In this document: one piece after another, positions 1-9,082 of the stretch | How positions within the stretch are numbered: the stretch's first letter is position 1 | Layout: every line of letters starts with the position of its first letter | Source of the DNA: Allomuricauda sp. CP2A | GTDB taxonomy: Bacteria > Bacteroidota > Bacteroidia > Flavobacteriales > Flavobacteriaceae | DNA length: 64,000 nucleotides | Direction: 5' to 3' | NCBI RefSeq assembly: GCF_001683915.1 | Contig: NZ_LXTT01000143.1 | Coordinates: 1-64,000 of the forward strand | The notes under the pieces: generated by a model | What the model saw: the letters and a program-made list of their open reading frames with translations, nothing else | The model's database searches: none | What the model was told of the DNA's origin: nothing | Program-made: the position numbers and the translations under genes

Positions 1-192
1 AAAAATATCTATATAAGGAATTAAACTAGTTGAATTCCGAGGTTTATAGATTATTTAAAAATCCCTTAAGCAAGAACTCAAGACGGGTCTTTAGTTAGGA
101 GTACTTAAAAGCTCTGTTCGCTTCAATTAAAATTATTCGCCATGATTATGAACATCGGAATATGATAAAATTAAACGAAAATGCCACTTGTT

Positions 193-218
193 TTTGTTTG
201 AATGCTAGTAGTACTTTG
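193..218 (+). promoter_or_regulatory. weak candidate promoter of the sugar operon
   Basis: A TTTG at 193-196 is followed 15 nt later by TACTTTG at 212-218, one base short of the Bacteroidetes -7 consensus TAnnTTTG. It lies about 75 nt before the first start codon at 292. The match is imperfect, and the rest of 1-291 is AT-rich and shows no gene. Confidence 0.25.
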
Positions 219-291
219 TGCTGTTGAATTTTTAACCTGGTCTATATAACCTCTTTACGCAGAGATTTTATCAATTAATGGAAAACAAAAT

Positions 292-1701
292 ATGGGTAAA
301 ACAATTACACTTGGTATAATAATAGGAAATAGAGATTTTTTTCCGGACAGTTTGGTGGAAAAAGCAAGAATTGAAATTCTTGACGTTTTCAAAAAACTCA
401 ACCTTAAATCAGTCTTGTTGGACACCACGGACACCAAACTTGCAGGTGTTGAAACTTTTAAAGATGCCCAAAAGTGTGCGGAACTGTTCAAAAGGCAGAG
501 TGAAGAAATTGCAGGGGTATTGGTCTTATTGCCCAATTTTGGAGATGAAAAGGGAGTGGCCGATACCTTGAAACTGGCAAACTTGAATGTTCCTGTTCTT
601 ATTCAAGCATATCCAGATGAGCTTTCTAAAATGAACGTTGTCAATAGACGTGATTCCTGGTGTGGTAAAATCTCGGTCTGCAACAACTTATATCAGTATG
701 GCATCAAATATTCTTTGACCAGCAAACATGTTATGTCGCCTTCCGAAGAACTGTTCCAAAAAGATTTAATGGATTTCGTGGCGGTCTGTCGAGTGGTAAA
801 AGGACTACGAAATGTTCGCATTGGAGCCGTGGGTGCAAGACCTGGCGCATTCAACACGGTTCGCTATTCAGAAAAAATTTTACAAAGAAATGGTATTACC
901 GTTACTACGGTAGACTTATCAGAAATTCTCGGTAAAGCGGACAGACTCACAAAGGATGATGCTGCCGTCAAACAACATTTGGAGACTATAAATGCTTATG
1001 CCCCGAAAGGTAAAACCCCCGATGCTGCCATGATCCAAATGGCGAAATTGGACGTTGTGCTCAATCAGTTTGTAGAAGAATATGCACTGGATGCTACGGC
1101 AATACAATGCTGGACATCATTGCAACAGAATTTTGGATGCAATGTATGTACCAGTATGAGCATTATGTCAGAGAACATGCTGCCATCGGCCTGTGAAGTC
1201 GATGTAACAGGAACCTTGAGTATGTATGCCATGCAGCTGGCTTCCGGTTCGCCAAGTGCTTTGGTCGATTGGAACAATAACTACGCCGATGACCCCAATA
1301 AATGTGTGTTATTTCATTGTGGCAATTGGGCAAAATCGTTCTTGCCCGATATCGAAATCAGCAATGCACCAATTCTAGGAACTTCTGTTGGGGTAGAAAA
1401 CACCTATGGAGCATTGGATGGGCGTACCCCTGCAAATCCACTGACTTACGGTAGAATAAGTACTGATGACCCAAAAGGTATTATAAAGGCCTATATCGGG
1501 GAAGGCGAGCTGACAGACGATCCGCTAAAAACCTTTGGTAATAGGGCGGTGGCCAAAATTGGAGACCTTCAAGGATTGATGAATTATATCTGCAAGAATG
1601 GCTTTGAGCACCATGTTGTCATGAATGCATCCAAGACCGGTGCAATATTGAACGAAGCCTTAGGAAATTATATGGGCTGGGAAGTGTACAATCACAAATA
1701 G
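292..1701 (+). CDS. L-fucose/L-arabinose isomerase-family sugar isomerase
   Basis: A 469-residue cytoplasmic protein without a signal peptide, with the two-part layout of the fucose/arabinose isomerase superfamily: an N-terminal Rossmann-like half (about residues 1-170) and a C-terminal catalytic half (about 175-469). Candidate metal ligands are Glu262/Glu263 (VEEYALDA), Glu302 and Asp304 (CEVDVTG) and His342 (FHCGNW). The family interconverts aldoses and ketoses with a divalent metal. The gene lies 8 nt before a split transketolase and in one directional run with a sugar ABC importer and an FGGY kinase, so it probably makes the ketose that the kinase phosphorylates. The substrate cannot be read from the sequence; apiose, a pentose or a deoxy sugar are all possible. 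The ATG at 292 precedes a conserved-looking beta strand. Confidence 0.8.
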   Translation: MGKTITLGIIIGNRDFFPDSLVEKARIEILDVFKKLNLKSVLLDTTDTKLAGVETFKDAQKCAELFKRQSEEIAGVLVLLPNFGDEKGVADTLKLANLNVPVLIQAYPDELSKMNVVNRRDSWCGKISVCNNLYQYGIKYSLTSKHVMSPSEELFQKDLMDFVAVCRVVKGLRNVRIGAVGARPGAFNTVRYSEKILQRNGITVTTVDLSEILGKADRLTKDDAAVKQHLETINAYAPKGKTPDAAMIQMAKLDVVLNQFVEEYALDATAIQCWTSLQQNFGCNVCTSMSIMSENMLPSACEVDVTGTLSMYAMQLASGSPSALVDWNNNYADDPNKCVLFHCGNWAKSFLPDIEISNAPILGTSVGVENTYGALDGRTPANPLTYGRISTDDPKGIIKAYIGEGELTDDPLKTFGNRAVAKIGDLQGLMNYICKNGFEHHVVMNASKTGAILNEALGNYMGWEVYNHK

Positions 1702-1709
1702 TTTAAGAT

Positions 1710-2534
1710 ATGACTGATAGAGAAATGAAGTTGAAATCCATATACCTGAGAAAAAGCCTTCTCAAGTACATCTATAAGGCTAAGGCGGGCCATACGGGCG
1801 GTAGTCTTTCGTGTACCGATATTCTCAATGTACTTTACAACCGTGTTTTGAACGTTGATCCGAAGAATTTCAAAAATCCCGATCGGGATCGCTATATTCA
1901 AAGCAAAGGGCATTGTGTGGAAGCACTTTTTGTGACCTTGGCAGATCGTGGCTTCTTTCCAGAATCAGATCTGGAAACACTATGCCAATATCAATCGCAT
2001 TATATAGGACATCCGACGAAAAAAGTAAACGGGGTTGAACAAAATACCGGTGCCTTGGGCCACGGACTACCGATCTGTGTAGGGGAAGCAATTGCCGCTA
2101 AACTGGATAACAAAACACATCGGGTATTTACCTTGTTGGGAGATGGGGAATTGCCCGAAGGTTCCAACTGGGAGGCCTTTTTATCCGCTTCCCACTATAA
2201 ATTGGATAACCTGTACGCCATTCTGGATTACAATAAGCAACAGATTACAGGGTCGAACGAGGAGGTGATGAACACGGGTTCCGTTCGTGATAAATTGGAA
2301 ACTTTTGGCTGGTCAGTAAAAGAAGTCGATGGACATAATCTTAAGGAATTGGAGGAAGCCTTGAACAACGGACCTTTTGAAACAGGAAAACCAAACTTCA
2401 TAATAGCCCACACCACCAAAGGCAAAGGAGTAAGCTATATGGAAAGCAATTTGAAATGGCATCATGGTGTGCCCAGTCCGGAGGAGTATGAATTGGCTCA
2501 ATCGGAGTTAACAGAAGCGGAAGCTGAAATCTAG
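1710..2534 (+). CDS. transketolase, N-terminal (ThDP-binding) subunit
   Basis: A 274-residue subunit corresponding to the pyrophosphate-binding domain of transketolase. Visible motifs are KAGHTGGS near residue 28, GHGLPICVGEA, and the thiamine-diphosphate motif beginning GDGELPEGSNWEA and ending about 30 residues later in YNKQQ. It has no pyrimidine domain; the next gene, 6 nt downstream, supplies it. Two-subunit transketolases are common in catabolic operons, where they act on dedicated sugar phosphates, for example the AptA/AptB apulose-4-phosphate transketolase. Placement between a sugar isomerase and a sugar importer argues for such a dedicated role and against housekeeping pentose-phosphate work. 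The assignment to transketolase is secure; the substrate is inferred. Confidence 0.9.
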   Translation: MTDREMKLKSIYLRKSLLKYIYKAKAGHTGGSLSCTDILNVLYNRVLNVDPKNFKNPDRDRYIQSKGHCVEALFVTLADRGFFPESDLETLCQYQSHYIGHPTKKVNGVEQNTGALGHGLPICVGEAIAAKLDNKTHRVFTLLGDGELPEGSNWEAFLSASHYKLDNLYAILDYNKQQITGSNEEVMNTGSVRDKLETFGWSVKEVDGHNLKELEEALNNGPFETGKPNFIIAHTTKGKGVSYMESNLKWHHGVPSPEEYELAQSELTEAEAEI

Positions 2535-2540
2535 AGAACT

Positions 2541-3518
2541 ATGCAGTTAGACAATATAGAGGAAAGGGATTTGAAAATGGGCTTGGCCAATCAGGTGGTT
2601 TTTGCAAAAACCCTTGAAGAATTAGCAGCTAACGATAAGGCCATTCTAGTAGTGACCAGTGATTCACGTGGCTCTGGCAAATTGGTGCCATTTGCTGAAA
2701 AATACCCGAAACAAATTGTGGAAGTGGGCATTGCGGAGCAAAATCTTGTTGGTGTAGCAGCTGGTTTGGCCTCGGCAGGCAAGAAGGCATTTGCCGTATC
2801 TCCTGCCTGCTTTTTAAGCGCCAGGGCCTTGGAGCAGATAAAAAATGATATTGCCTATTCAGACAATCCCGTGAAATTAGTGGGTATAAGTGCTGGAGTA
2901 AGCTATGGTGCATTGGGTACCACACATCATAGTTTACATGATTTTGCTGTTCTACGTGCTATTAACAACCTGACAATTGTTGCACCTGCCGATAATTTTG
3001 AAACCGAACAAGCGGTGCGTAAAGCGGTGGAGTTCAAAAAACCCATATACCTCCGCCTTGGAAAAAAGCCAATGCCATTTTTGAACGAAGCGGACCAAAG
3101 TTTTGAGTTCGGAAAAGGACGTGTGGTGCGAGCCGGCGAAGATTTGGCCATTATCGCCAACGGAGAAACGGTATATCCGGCATGGTTGGCAGGAAAAGCC
3201 TTGGAGGAAGAACACGGAATAAAAACCACGGTGGTAAGTATGCATACCATAAAGCCCTTGGATACCGATTTATTGGAAGATATTGCCGCGAACGGTAGGC
3301 CTATACTAACTGTTGAGGAACATATGGTAAACGGAGGTTTGGGTGAGGCCTGTGCCTCATTCTTATTCCAAAACGGATTTAAAAATCCATTTAAGATTGT
3401 GGGTATTCCAGATGAATATACCGTAACAGGATCACAAGTTGAAATCTTTAATCACTATGGTATTTCAGGCTCTGGATTGAAGGACTTTGCATTAGAACTA
3501 TTTAACAGTAAAAAATAA
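2541..3518 (+). CDS. transketolase, C-terminal (pyrimidine-binding) subunit
   Basis: A 325-residue partner of the preceding gene, covering the pyrimidine-binding domain and the C-terminal transketolase domain. The catalytic glutamate is in VEVGIAEQNLVGVAAG, where it activates the aminopyrimidine ring of ThDP. A GTTHHSLHDFAVLRA segment and a C-terminal TVEEHMVNGGLGEA segment are also typical. It probably forms an alpha2beta2 enzyme with the upstream subunit. It ends 4 nt before the start of a secreted DUF1593 protein, so the catabolic enzymes and the extracytoplasmic part of the pathway appear to be co-transcribed. Confidence 0.9.
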   Translation: MQLDNIEERDLKMGLANQVVFAKTLEELAANDKAILVVTSDSRGSGKLVPFAEKYPKQIVEVGIAEQNLVGVAAGLASAGKKAFAVSPACFLSARALEQIKNDIAYSDNPVKLVGISAGVSYGALGTTHHSLHDFAVLRAINNLTIVAPADNFETEQAVRKAVEFKKPIYLRLGKKPMPFLNEADQSFEFGKGRVVRAGEDLAIIANGETVYPAWLAGKALEEEHGIKTTVVSMHTIKPLDTDLLEDIAANGRPILTVEEHMVNGGLGEACASFLFQNGFKNPFKIVGIPDEYTVTGSQVEIFNHYGISGSGLKDFALELFNSKK

Positions 3519-3522
3519 CTGG

Positions 3523-4962
3523 ATGAAAAATATCAAACTAAAAGCCGTTGTGCTTTTCATTTTAATGTTGGGAATACTACCCGTACAGTCACAGTATTTT
3601 ACCGAAAAACCAAGGGTATTTGTTCTCACTGATATAGAAAATGAACCAGACGATGCCCAGTCCTTAGTGCGGTTTTTGACATATTCCAATATGTGGGATG
3701 TTGAGGGAATAGTTGCAACTACCTCTTGTTGGCAAAGGGATAAAACGGCGGAATGGCGTATTCATGAAATTGTGGATGCCTATGGAAAGATAAGAGACAA
3801 TCTGGAAAAACATGAATCGGGATATCCTGAATATGAATACCTCAAAGGAATCATAAAGGTAGGAGTTTCAAAATTTGGGATGACCGGGGTTGGCGAAGGT
3901 CAGGATTCAGAAGGATCGGAGTGGTTGATAAAAGCATTGGAAAAGGATGATGACCGTCCGCTATACGTTCAAGCGTGGGGCGGTGCCAATGTTTTGGCAC
4001 AGGCACTCTGGAAAATGGAACGTACCAAGACCAAATCAGAACTGGACAAGATCATTTCAAAAATCAGGGTGTACACCATTTCGGACCAGGATGACTCAGG
4101 ACCATGGATCCGAAATAATTTTCAGAACATATTCTATGTTGTAAGTCCAGGGTATGAGGAAAATGGAGGGGGACAATATCATCTCGCTACATGGACAGGG
4201 ATTTCTGGGGATAAATTCCATGGGCGTTTCATAGGCCCTGATTTTTCGATTGTTGACAATCCGTGGCTTGATGAACATATTAGAAATAACCACGGGCCCT
4301 TAGGCGCGGAGCATCCACATACGGAATATTTGATGGAAGGTGACACTCCTTCGTTTCTTGGCCTGGTCAACAATGGTCTCAACAATCCCGAACAGCCAAA
4401 CTATGGCGGTTGGGGCGGCAGGTATGAACTCTATGTTCCTCAATTCAAGAAATATATGTACGAACCTGAATTGCGCCCAATCTGGACAGATGCCGATGAC
4501 GAGGTGTACAGCCCAATTACTGAATCTTATCATACGAGCAATCAAGCAACTATTTGGCGGTGGAGAAAGGCTTATCAAAATGATTTCGCCGCGCGTATCG
4601 ATTGGAGCAATACAGCTGAATACGGTGAAGCCAACCATCCCCCGGGCGCAAAATTGGACCATCCAAACGAGTTGCTCGTGCGTTCCGGCGACAAAGTAAC
4701 CTTAAGTGGGACGGGTTCTTCTGATCCTGACGGTGATACCCTGACATACGAATGGATAGTATACAATGAGGTTGGCACGCTCAATATTAATAGGGGCAAT
4801 ATAAAACTTGAAAATGCCAAAGCGTCCACAACAAGTTTTGTAGCTCCAAAAACGGACAAGGCAAAGACCGTACATCTTATCCTTCAAGTTACAGATAATG
4901 GAGTGCCAAATTTGACCCGATACCAGAGGGTTATCGTCAATGTATTACCCAAAGAAGAATGA
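3523..4962 (+). CDS. secreted DUF1593 / Sde182-like nucleoside-hydrolase-fold protein
   Basis: A 479-residue exported protein with a signal peptide (hydrophobic residues 6-21, cleavage near PVQSQ). The N-terminal domain carries an acidic motif VLTDIENEPDDAQS near residues 28-41, which resembles the DxDxxxDD metal site of nucleoside hydrolases and is the hallmark of the DUF1593 (cellulose-binding Sde182) family. The C-terminal about 100 residues form an Ig/PKD-like Sde182 C-terminal domain (SSDPDGDTLTYEW). The family's biochemical activity is poorly defined. Here it sits inside a sugar import and catabolic operon and overlaps the importer's binding-protein gene by 4 nt. A reasonable inference is that it releases the sugar taken up, perhaps a furanose, from a glycoside in the periplasm. 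Confidence 0.8.
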   Translation: MKNIKLKAVVLFILMLGILPVQSQYFTEKPRVFVLTDIENEPDDAQSLVRFLTYSNMWDVEGIVATTSCWQRDKTAEWRIHEIVDAYGKIRDNLEKHESGYPEYEYLKGIIKVGVSKFGMTGVGEGQDSEGSEWLIKALEKDDDRPLYVQAWGGANVLAQALWKMERTKTKSELDKIISKIRVYTISDQDDSGPWIRNNFQNIFYVVSPGYEENGGGQYHLATWTGISGDKFHGRFIGPDFSIVDNPWLDEHIRNNHGPLGAEHPHTEYLMEGDTPSFLGLVNNGLNNPEQPNYGGWGGRYELYVPQFKKYMYEPELRPIWTDADDEVYSPITESYHTSNQATIWRWRKAYQNDFAARIDWSNTAEYGEANHPPGAKLDHPNELLVRSGDKVTLSGTGSSDPDGDTLTYEWIVYNEVGTLNINRGNIKLENAKASTTSFVAPKTDKAKTVHLILQVTDNGVPNLTRYQRVIVNVLPKEE

Positions 4963-5906
4963 GAAAAGTCGTATTTCATATAGTAGTAACCTTGGTATTG
5001 GTTCTTTCTGGATGCAATTCCCGAAATGAAAAGGAACACGAACCTAAAAAAATGGCAGTGGTCATTTCCACCTTGAATAATCCATGGTTTGTGGTATTGG
5101 GGGAATCAGCCGCAGAAAGGGCCCAGGAATTAGGCTATGAAGCCACAATTTTTGATTCGCAGAACAACACCTCAAAAGAAGCCGAACATTTTGAAAATCT
5201 GATAGCGGCCGGTTTTGATGCGATTTTGTTTAATCCCACCGATTCCGAAGGTTCCGTTTCCAATGTAAAACGGGCAAAACAAGCAAATTTGCCCACTTTT
5301 TGTATGGACAGGGAAATTAATTCGTTGGATGTGGCCACCTCTCAAATAACCTCCGATAATTTTTCAGGATGTGTTTCACTCGGGGAATATTTTGTTCGAA
5401 AACTGAACAAAAAAGGGAAATACGTAGAGCTTTTGGGTTTGGTCGGCGACAACAATACCTGGAACCGGTCTAAAGGCTTTCATAGTGTGGTAGATCATTT
5501 TCCCGAACTTGAAATGGTTGCGCAGCAAAGTGCCGATTTTGACCGGAGCAAGGCGATGGAAGTGTTGGAATCCGTGATGCAATCGAATCCTGATATTGAT
5601 GCGGTATTCTGCGGAAACGATGCCATGGCCATGGGTGCCTATCAGGCTTTGGTGGCGGCTGGAAAAGCGGATAGTGTAATGGTTTTCGGATTTGACGGTG
5701 CTAAAGATGTCATGGATGCCATAAAGGATAAAAAAATATCGGCCACTGCTATGCAATCGCCCAGGCAAATGGCGCGAGCCGCAGCGGAAATGGCAGATGA
5801 ATTCTTAAAGGGGAAACGGGATTTCAGCAAAAAAACGCCTCTACAGGTAAAAGTAGTTACCCAAGAAAATATCGATGAGTTTGGAGCTTATGGTTCAGAT
5901 AACTGA
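4959..5906 (+). CDS. ribose-type (CUT2) sugar ABC transporter, substrate-binding lipoprotein
   Basis: A 315-residue periplasmic binding protein of the RbsB type. Residues 1-18 are a lipoprotein signal ending in the lipobox LSGC, with Cys19 as lipidation site. The mature part starts with the fold's first strand (MAVVISTLNNPWFV) and includes FDSQNNTSKEAEHFENLIA and AVFCGNDAMAMGA, which are characteristic of ribose/galactose binding proteins. The start overlaps the DUF1593 stop as ATGA. CUT2 importers are uncommon in Bacteroidota, which mostly use SusCD followed by MFS or SSS carriers, so the set may have been acquired horizontally. Specificity is unknown. Confidence 0.9.
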   Translation: MRKVVFHIVVTLVLVLSGCNSRNEKEHEPKKMAVVISTLNNPWFVVLGESAAERAQELGYEATIFDSQNNTSKEAEHFENLIAAGFDAILFNPTDSEGSVSNVKRAKQANLPTFCMDREINSLDVATSQITSDNFSGCVSLGEYFVRKLNKKGKYVELLGLVGDNNTWNRSKGFHSVVDHFPELEMVAQQSADFDRSKAMEVLESVMQSNPDIDAVFCGNDAMAMGAYQALVAAGKADSVMVFGFDGAKDVMDAIKDKKISATAMQSPRQMARAAAEMADEFLKGKRDFSKKTPLQVKVVTQENIDEFGAYGSDN

Positions 5907-5908
5907 TT

Positions 5909-6526
5909 ATGAATAAAGTATTAAAGTATAGCATTCTGGTTGTGGTTCTCGGACTTGCCTTATACGCTTCCGTTAACATTAAACCGCTGGATGAAATCAA
6001 AAAGAGCAAAAGTGATTTGACATTCAATGCAGCATCCTATGCCAGCGATTTTATGGCGAACAAAATCGAAACGCTTCCAGCGATCAATGCTTCCGATTTT
6101 TTGGGCAATATCTCCGATGAACTTGAAAATTATACTGAACAGAAAGGGAAAAAACTGGGCATCAGCGATGAGTATAATTTTATCATTGAGGGTGAAGCAA
6201 GGATAGCCGCTATCGAAGAGGAGTACATTACGGTTCTGCTCGAAGAAAACCAAGAACTGAGGATTGCGACCGAATTTATATTTGGTAATGCCATTCGCGA
6301 TGGCAGCGGAATGGCCAATATCAATGATTATCAAAATACGATGGATTTCAACTCCATTTCCGTTGAATTGAACAATATTGTCCGTGAAACCGTTGTGCCG
6401 CCTTTTAAGAAGAATGCTAAAATTGGCGATGCCCTATATTTTAAGGGAGCCGTCACAATTGATATTGCAGACCCACAAATAAATGGGATTAAAGTGATTC
6501 CCCTGATCATTAAATTCAACGACTAA
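5909..6526 (+). CDS. DUF2291 family membrane-anchored protein
   Basis: A 205-residue protein with one N-terminal membrane or signal segment (residues 5-22) and a predicted periplasmic remainder. The pattern (VNIKPLDEIKKSKS, then FNAASYASDF, ending IKVIPLIIKFND) fits DUF2291, a family of unknown function that recurs beside ribose-type ABC importers. It lies 2 nt after the binding protein and 1 nt before the ATPase, inside the transporter operon. An accessory role in periplasmic assembly or substrate handling of the importer is inferred only from this position. Confidence 0.75.
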   Translation: MNKVLKYSILVVVLGLALYASVNIKPLDEIKKSKSDLTFNAASYASDFMANKIETLPAINASDFLGNISDELENYTEQKGKKLGISDEYNFIIEGEARIAAIEEEYITVLLEENQELRIATEFIFGNAIRDGSGMANINDYQNTMDFNSISVELNNIVRETVVPPFKKNAKIGDALYFKGAVTIDIADPQINGIKVIPLIIKFND

Positions 6527-6527
6527 A

Positions 6528-8048
6528 TTGGAGAATCTATCCGACATATTATTTGAGGCCCAAGGCATTACCAAAAAATTCGGTGGGGTTACCGCATTGG
6601 ATAATGTTAATCTGAAAGTGCACACAGGCAAGGTCAATGTCATTGTTGGCGAAAATGGTGCCGGTAAATCTACTTTAATGAAGATTTTGTCAGGAGTGTA
6701 TCCTGACTATGAGGGCAAGCTCCTTTTCAACAATGAAGAGGTTCATTTCAATAATCCGAAAGAGGCTATGCAAAAAGGCATTGCCATTATCCATCAAGAA
6801 TTGAACCTGATTCCATATTTGACCATCACACAGAATATCTTTTTAGGCAGGGAGGTCCGAAATGCATTTGGGCTTCTCGATTCGAAATTGATGCGCAACA
6901 AAACCAAGGAACTTTTGACACGGTTGAATTGCGATTTAAACCCAAGCACATTAGTTTCCGAACTAAGGGTGGGCGAACAACAATTGGTTGAAATAGCAAA
7001 GGCCCTACTCGGTGAGGCAAAAGTCGTGATTATGGATGAGCCAACATCGGCCATTTCCGACTCGGAGGTCGAGTCGTTGTTCAAAATTATTGCCTCCTTG
7101 AAAGAGCAAAACGTGGCCATTTTATATATCTCCCACAAATTGGATGAGCTCTTATTGATCGCAGACCGCTTCATTGGGCTGAGGGATGGAAAAATGGTAG
7201 GCACTATTGAAAGTTCCGCCGAGGCCAAAAAGGATGACCTCATTCGTTTGATGGTAGGGCGTGATATTAAAGATGTGTTTCAAAAAGAGAAAGTACCCTT
7301 TGGGGAAGAAGTGCTACGAGTTGAAAAAATGAGCCTGCCAAGGAAGTTTGATAAATCGAGCTATGTCTTTAAGGATATCGATTTTAGTGTAAAAAAGGGG
7401 GAAGTCCTCGGAATTTTCGGACTGATGGGGGCAGGGAGAACCGAGCTTTTGGAAACCATTTTTGGGTTGCACCCCAAGGTAATGTCGGGCACCGTATATA
7501 TTGAAAACAAAGAAGTTAAGATACGATCCGTCATGGATGCCATTAGAAATGGAATGGGCCTGGTGCCCGAAGACAGAAAGGAAGATGGTCTGGTCTTGCA
7601 GATGGAAATAACCAAGAATATAAGTATGGCAAGCGTTGGGCAAGTCGTAAAGAACGGATTATTGAGTTCAAAATCAGAAGCCAGTTTGTCAAAGAAATAT
7701 ATTGAGGCTCTAAAAATAAAGACCCCTTCGGAAAAGCAGTTTGCAAAAAACTTAAGTGGTGGGAATCAGCAGAAAGTAGTGCTTGCAAAATGGTTGGCGA
7801 CGAATCCTAAAGTCCTGTTTCTTGATGAGCCTACAAGAGGAATCGATGTGAATGCCAAAAATGAAATCTACCACCTGATAAATTCGTTGGCAAAAAAGGG
7901 CTTGGGTCTTGTTGTCGTTTCTTCTGAACTACCGGAAATCTTGGCTATTGCCGATCGCATTTTGGTCTTAAGTGATACGAAAATAAATGCCGAATTCAAT
8001 CAAGAAAATACCAATGAAGAATTGATTATGCAAGCTGCAATATTATAA
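6528..8048 (+). CDS. CUT2 sugar ABC transporter, tandem ATP-binding protein
   Basis: A 506-residue fused double ATPase like RbsA/MglA. The first domain has Walker A GENGAGKST (about residues 42-50), signature LRVGEQQLVEIAKAL and Walker B VVIMDEPTSA. The second has a degenerate P-loop (GLMGAGRTELLE) but an intact signature (LSGGNQQKVVLAKWL) and Walker B (VLFLDEPTRG), the usual asymmetry in this family. The start is TTG at 6528: the next in-frame Met lies beyond Walker A, so no ATG start could give a functional protein. It energises import through the permease encoded 34 nt downstream. Confidence 0.93.
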   Translation: MENLSDILFEAQGITKKFGGVTALDNVNLKVHTGKVNVIVGENGAGKSTLMKILSGVYPDYEGKLLFNNEEVHFNNPKEAMQKGIAIIHQELNLIPYLTITQNIFLGREVRNAFGLLDSKLMRNKTKELLTRLNCDLNPSTLVSELRVGEQQLVEIAKALLGEAKVVIMDEPTSAISDSEVESLFKIIASLKEQNVAILYISHKLDELLLIADRFIGLRDGKMVGTIESSAEAKKDDLIRLMVGRDIKDVFQKEKVPFGEEVLRVEKMSLPRKFDKSSYVFKDIDFSVKKGEVLGIFGLMGAGRTELLETIFGLHPKVMSGTVYIENKEVKIRSVMDAIRNGMGLVPEDRKEDGLVLQMEITKNISMASVGQVVKNGLLSSKSEASLSKKYIEALKIKTPSEKQFAKNLSGGNQQKVVLAKWLATNPKVLFLDEPTRGIDVNAKNEIYHLINSLAKKGLGLVVVSSELPEILAIADRILVLSDTKINAEFNQENTNEELIMQAAIL

Positions 8049-8082
8049 AGAATCATAAAGAACAAGCTAGAATACCACCAAA

Positions 8083-9054
8083 ATGACCAATATTAAAAGC
8101 ACCTTGTTGAAATTTCAGTCCATCATCGCCCTTGTGGTGTTGTGTGTTGTTCTGACCCTACTGTCCGATAAGTTTTTGACTCCCGAGAACGGATGGAATA
8201 TCATGCGGCAAATTTCAATCAATGTCTGTATTTCGGTAGGGATGACATTGGTAATCCTTACCAAAGGCATCGACCTTTCCGTAGGATCTATGCTAGCTTT
8301 TGCAGGAGCGATAACCGCGGGTTTACTACAAAACGGAATAGAGATTCCATCGATGAACATCTTGTTGGAGTTTACGGTTTTCGGAGCCATTTTCGCCGGG
8401 TTAATAGTTGGAGGTGGGCTTGGAACCTTTAATGGGTGGATGATCACAAGATTTAAGGTTCCCCCTTTTGTAGCGACCCTGTCGATGTTGACCATTGCCA
8501 GGGGAGCCACAATGTTGTGGACAGGAGGTTTTCCCATTACCGGTTTTGGTGACACCTTTGCCTTTATTGGTACGGGTTGGTTTTTGGGCATTCCCATGCC
8601 GGTCTGGATTATGGCGGTCGTGGTGGCCATTGCAATGGTAATAACTAGAAAAACCGTCTTCGGCAGGCATATTTATGCCGTTGGGGGCAATGAAAGTGCC
8701 GCACGTTTATCGGGTATCAATATCAATAAGGTAAAAGTCTGGGTGTACGCCATCGCAGGTATTTTGTCTGCTGTTGGCGGTATCATTCTCGTTTCTCGAT
8801 TAGATTCGGCCCAACCCAATGCCGGTATGAGTTACGAACTCGATTCTATTGCCGCTGTGGTCATTGGGGGCACTTCATTATCGGGAGGCAGGGGTTCCAT
8901 TACGGGCACCGTGCAAGGGGCTTTGATCATTGGGGTTTTGAATAGTGGTTTGGTTTTGTTGAACGTATCCCCCTTTTGGCAACAAATCATCAAAGGATTT
9001 GTCATATTATTGGCAGTGATCATGGATCGTTTAAACCATCCGAACGAAGATTAG
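8083..9054 (+). CDS. CUT2 sugar ABC transporter permease
   Basis: A 323-residue RbsC-type inner-membrane permease with about eight to ten hydrophobic segments. Family motifs include TKGIDLSVGSMLAFAGA, RFKVPPFVATLSMLTIARG and the C-terminal AAVVIGGTSLSGGRGSITGT. It probably works as a homodimer with the upstream ATPase. It ends 28 nt before the kinase gene, so uptake and phosphorylation are encoded together. Confidence 0.92.
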   Translation: MTNIKSTLLKFQSIIALVVLCVVLTLLSDKFLTPENGWNIMRQISINVCISVGMTLVILTKGIDLSVGSMLAFAGAITAGLLQNGIEIPSMNILLEFTVFGAIFAGLIVGGGLGTFNGWMITRFKVPPFVATLSMLTIARGATMLWTGGFPITGFGDTFAFIGTGWFLGIPMPVWIMAVVVAIAMVITRKTVFGRHIYAVGGNESAARLSGININKVKVWVYAIAGILSAVGGIILVSRLDSAQPNAGMSYELDSIAAVVIGGTSLSGGRGSITGTVQGALIIGVLNSGLVLLNVSPFWQQIIKGFVILLAVIMDRLNHPNED

Positions 9055-9082
9055 TCAATCAAAAAACAGCGTTTTAACCAAT

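Noticed and set aside
4300-4699. Long frames of about 120 residues on both strands inside the DUF1593 gene
   Set aside because: They are shadows of a gene with strong family motifs and signal peptide.
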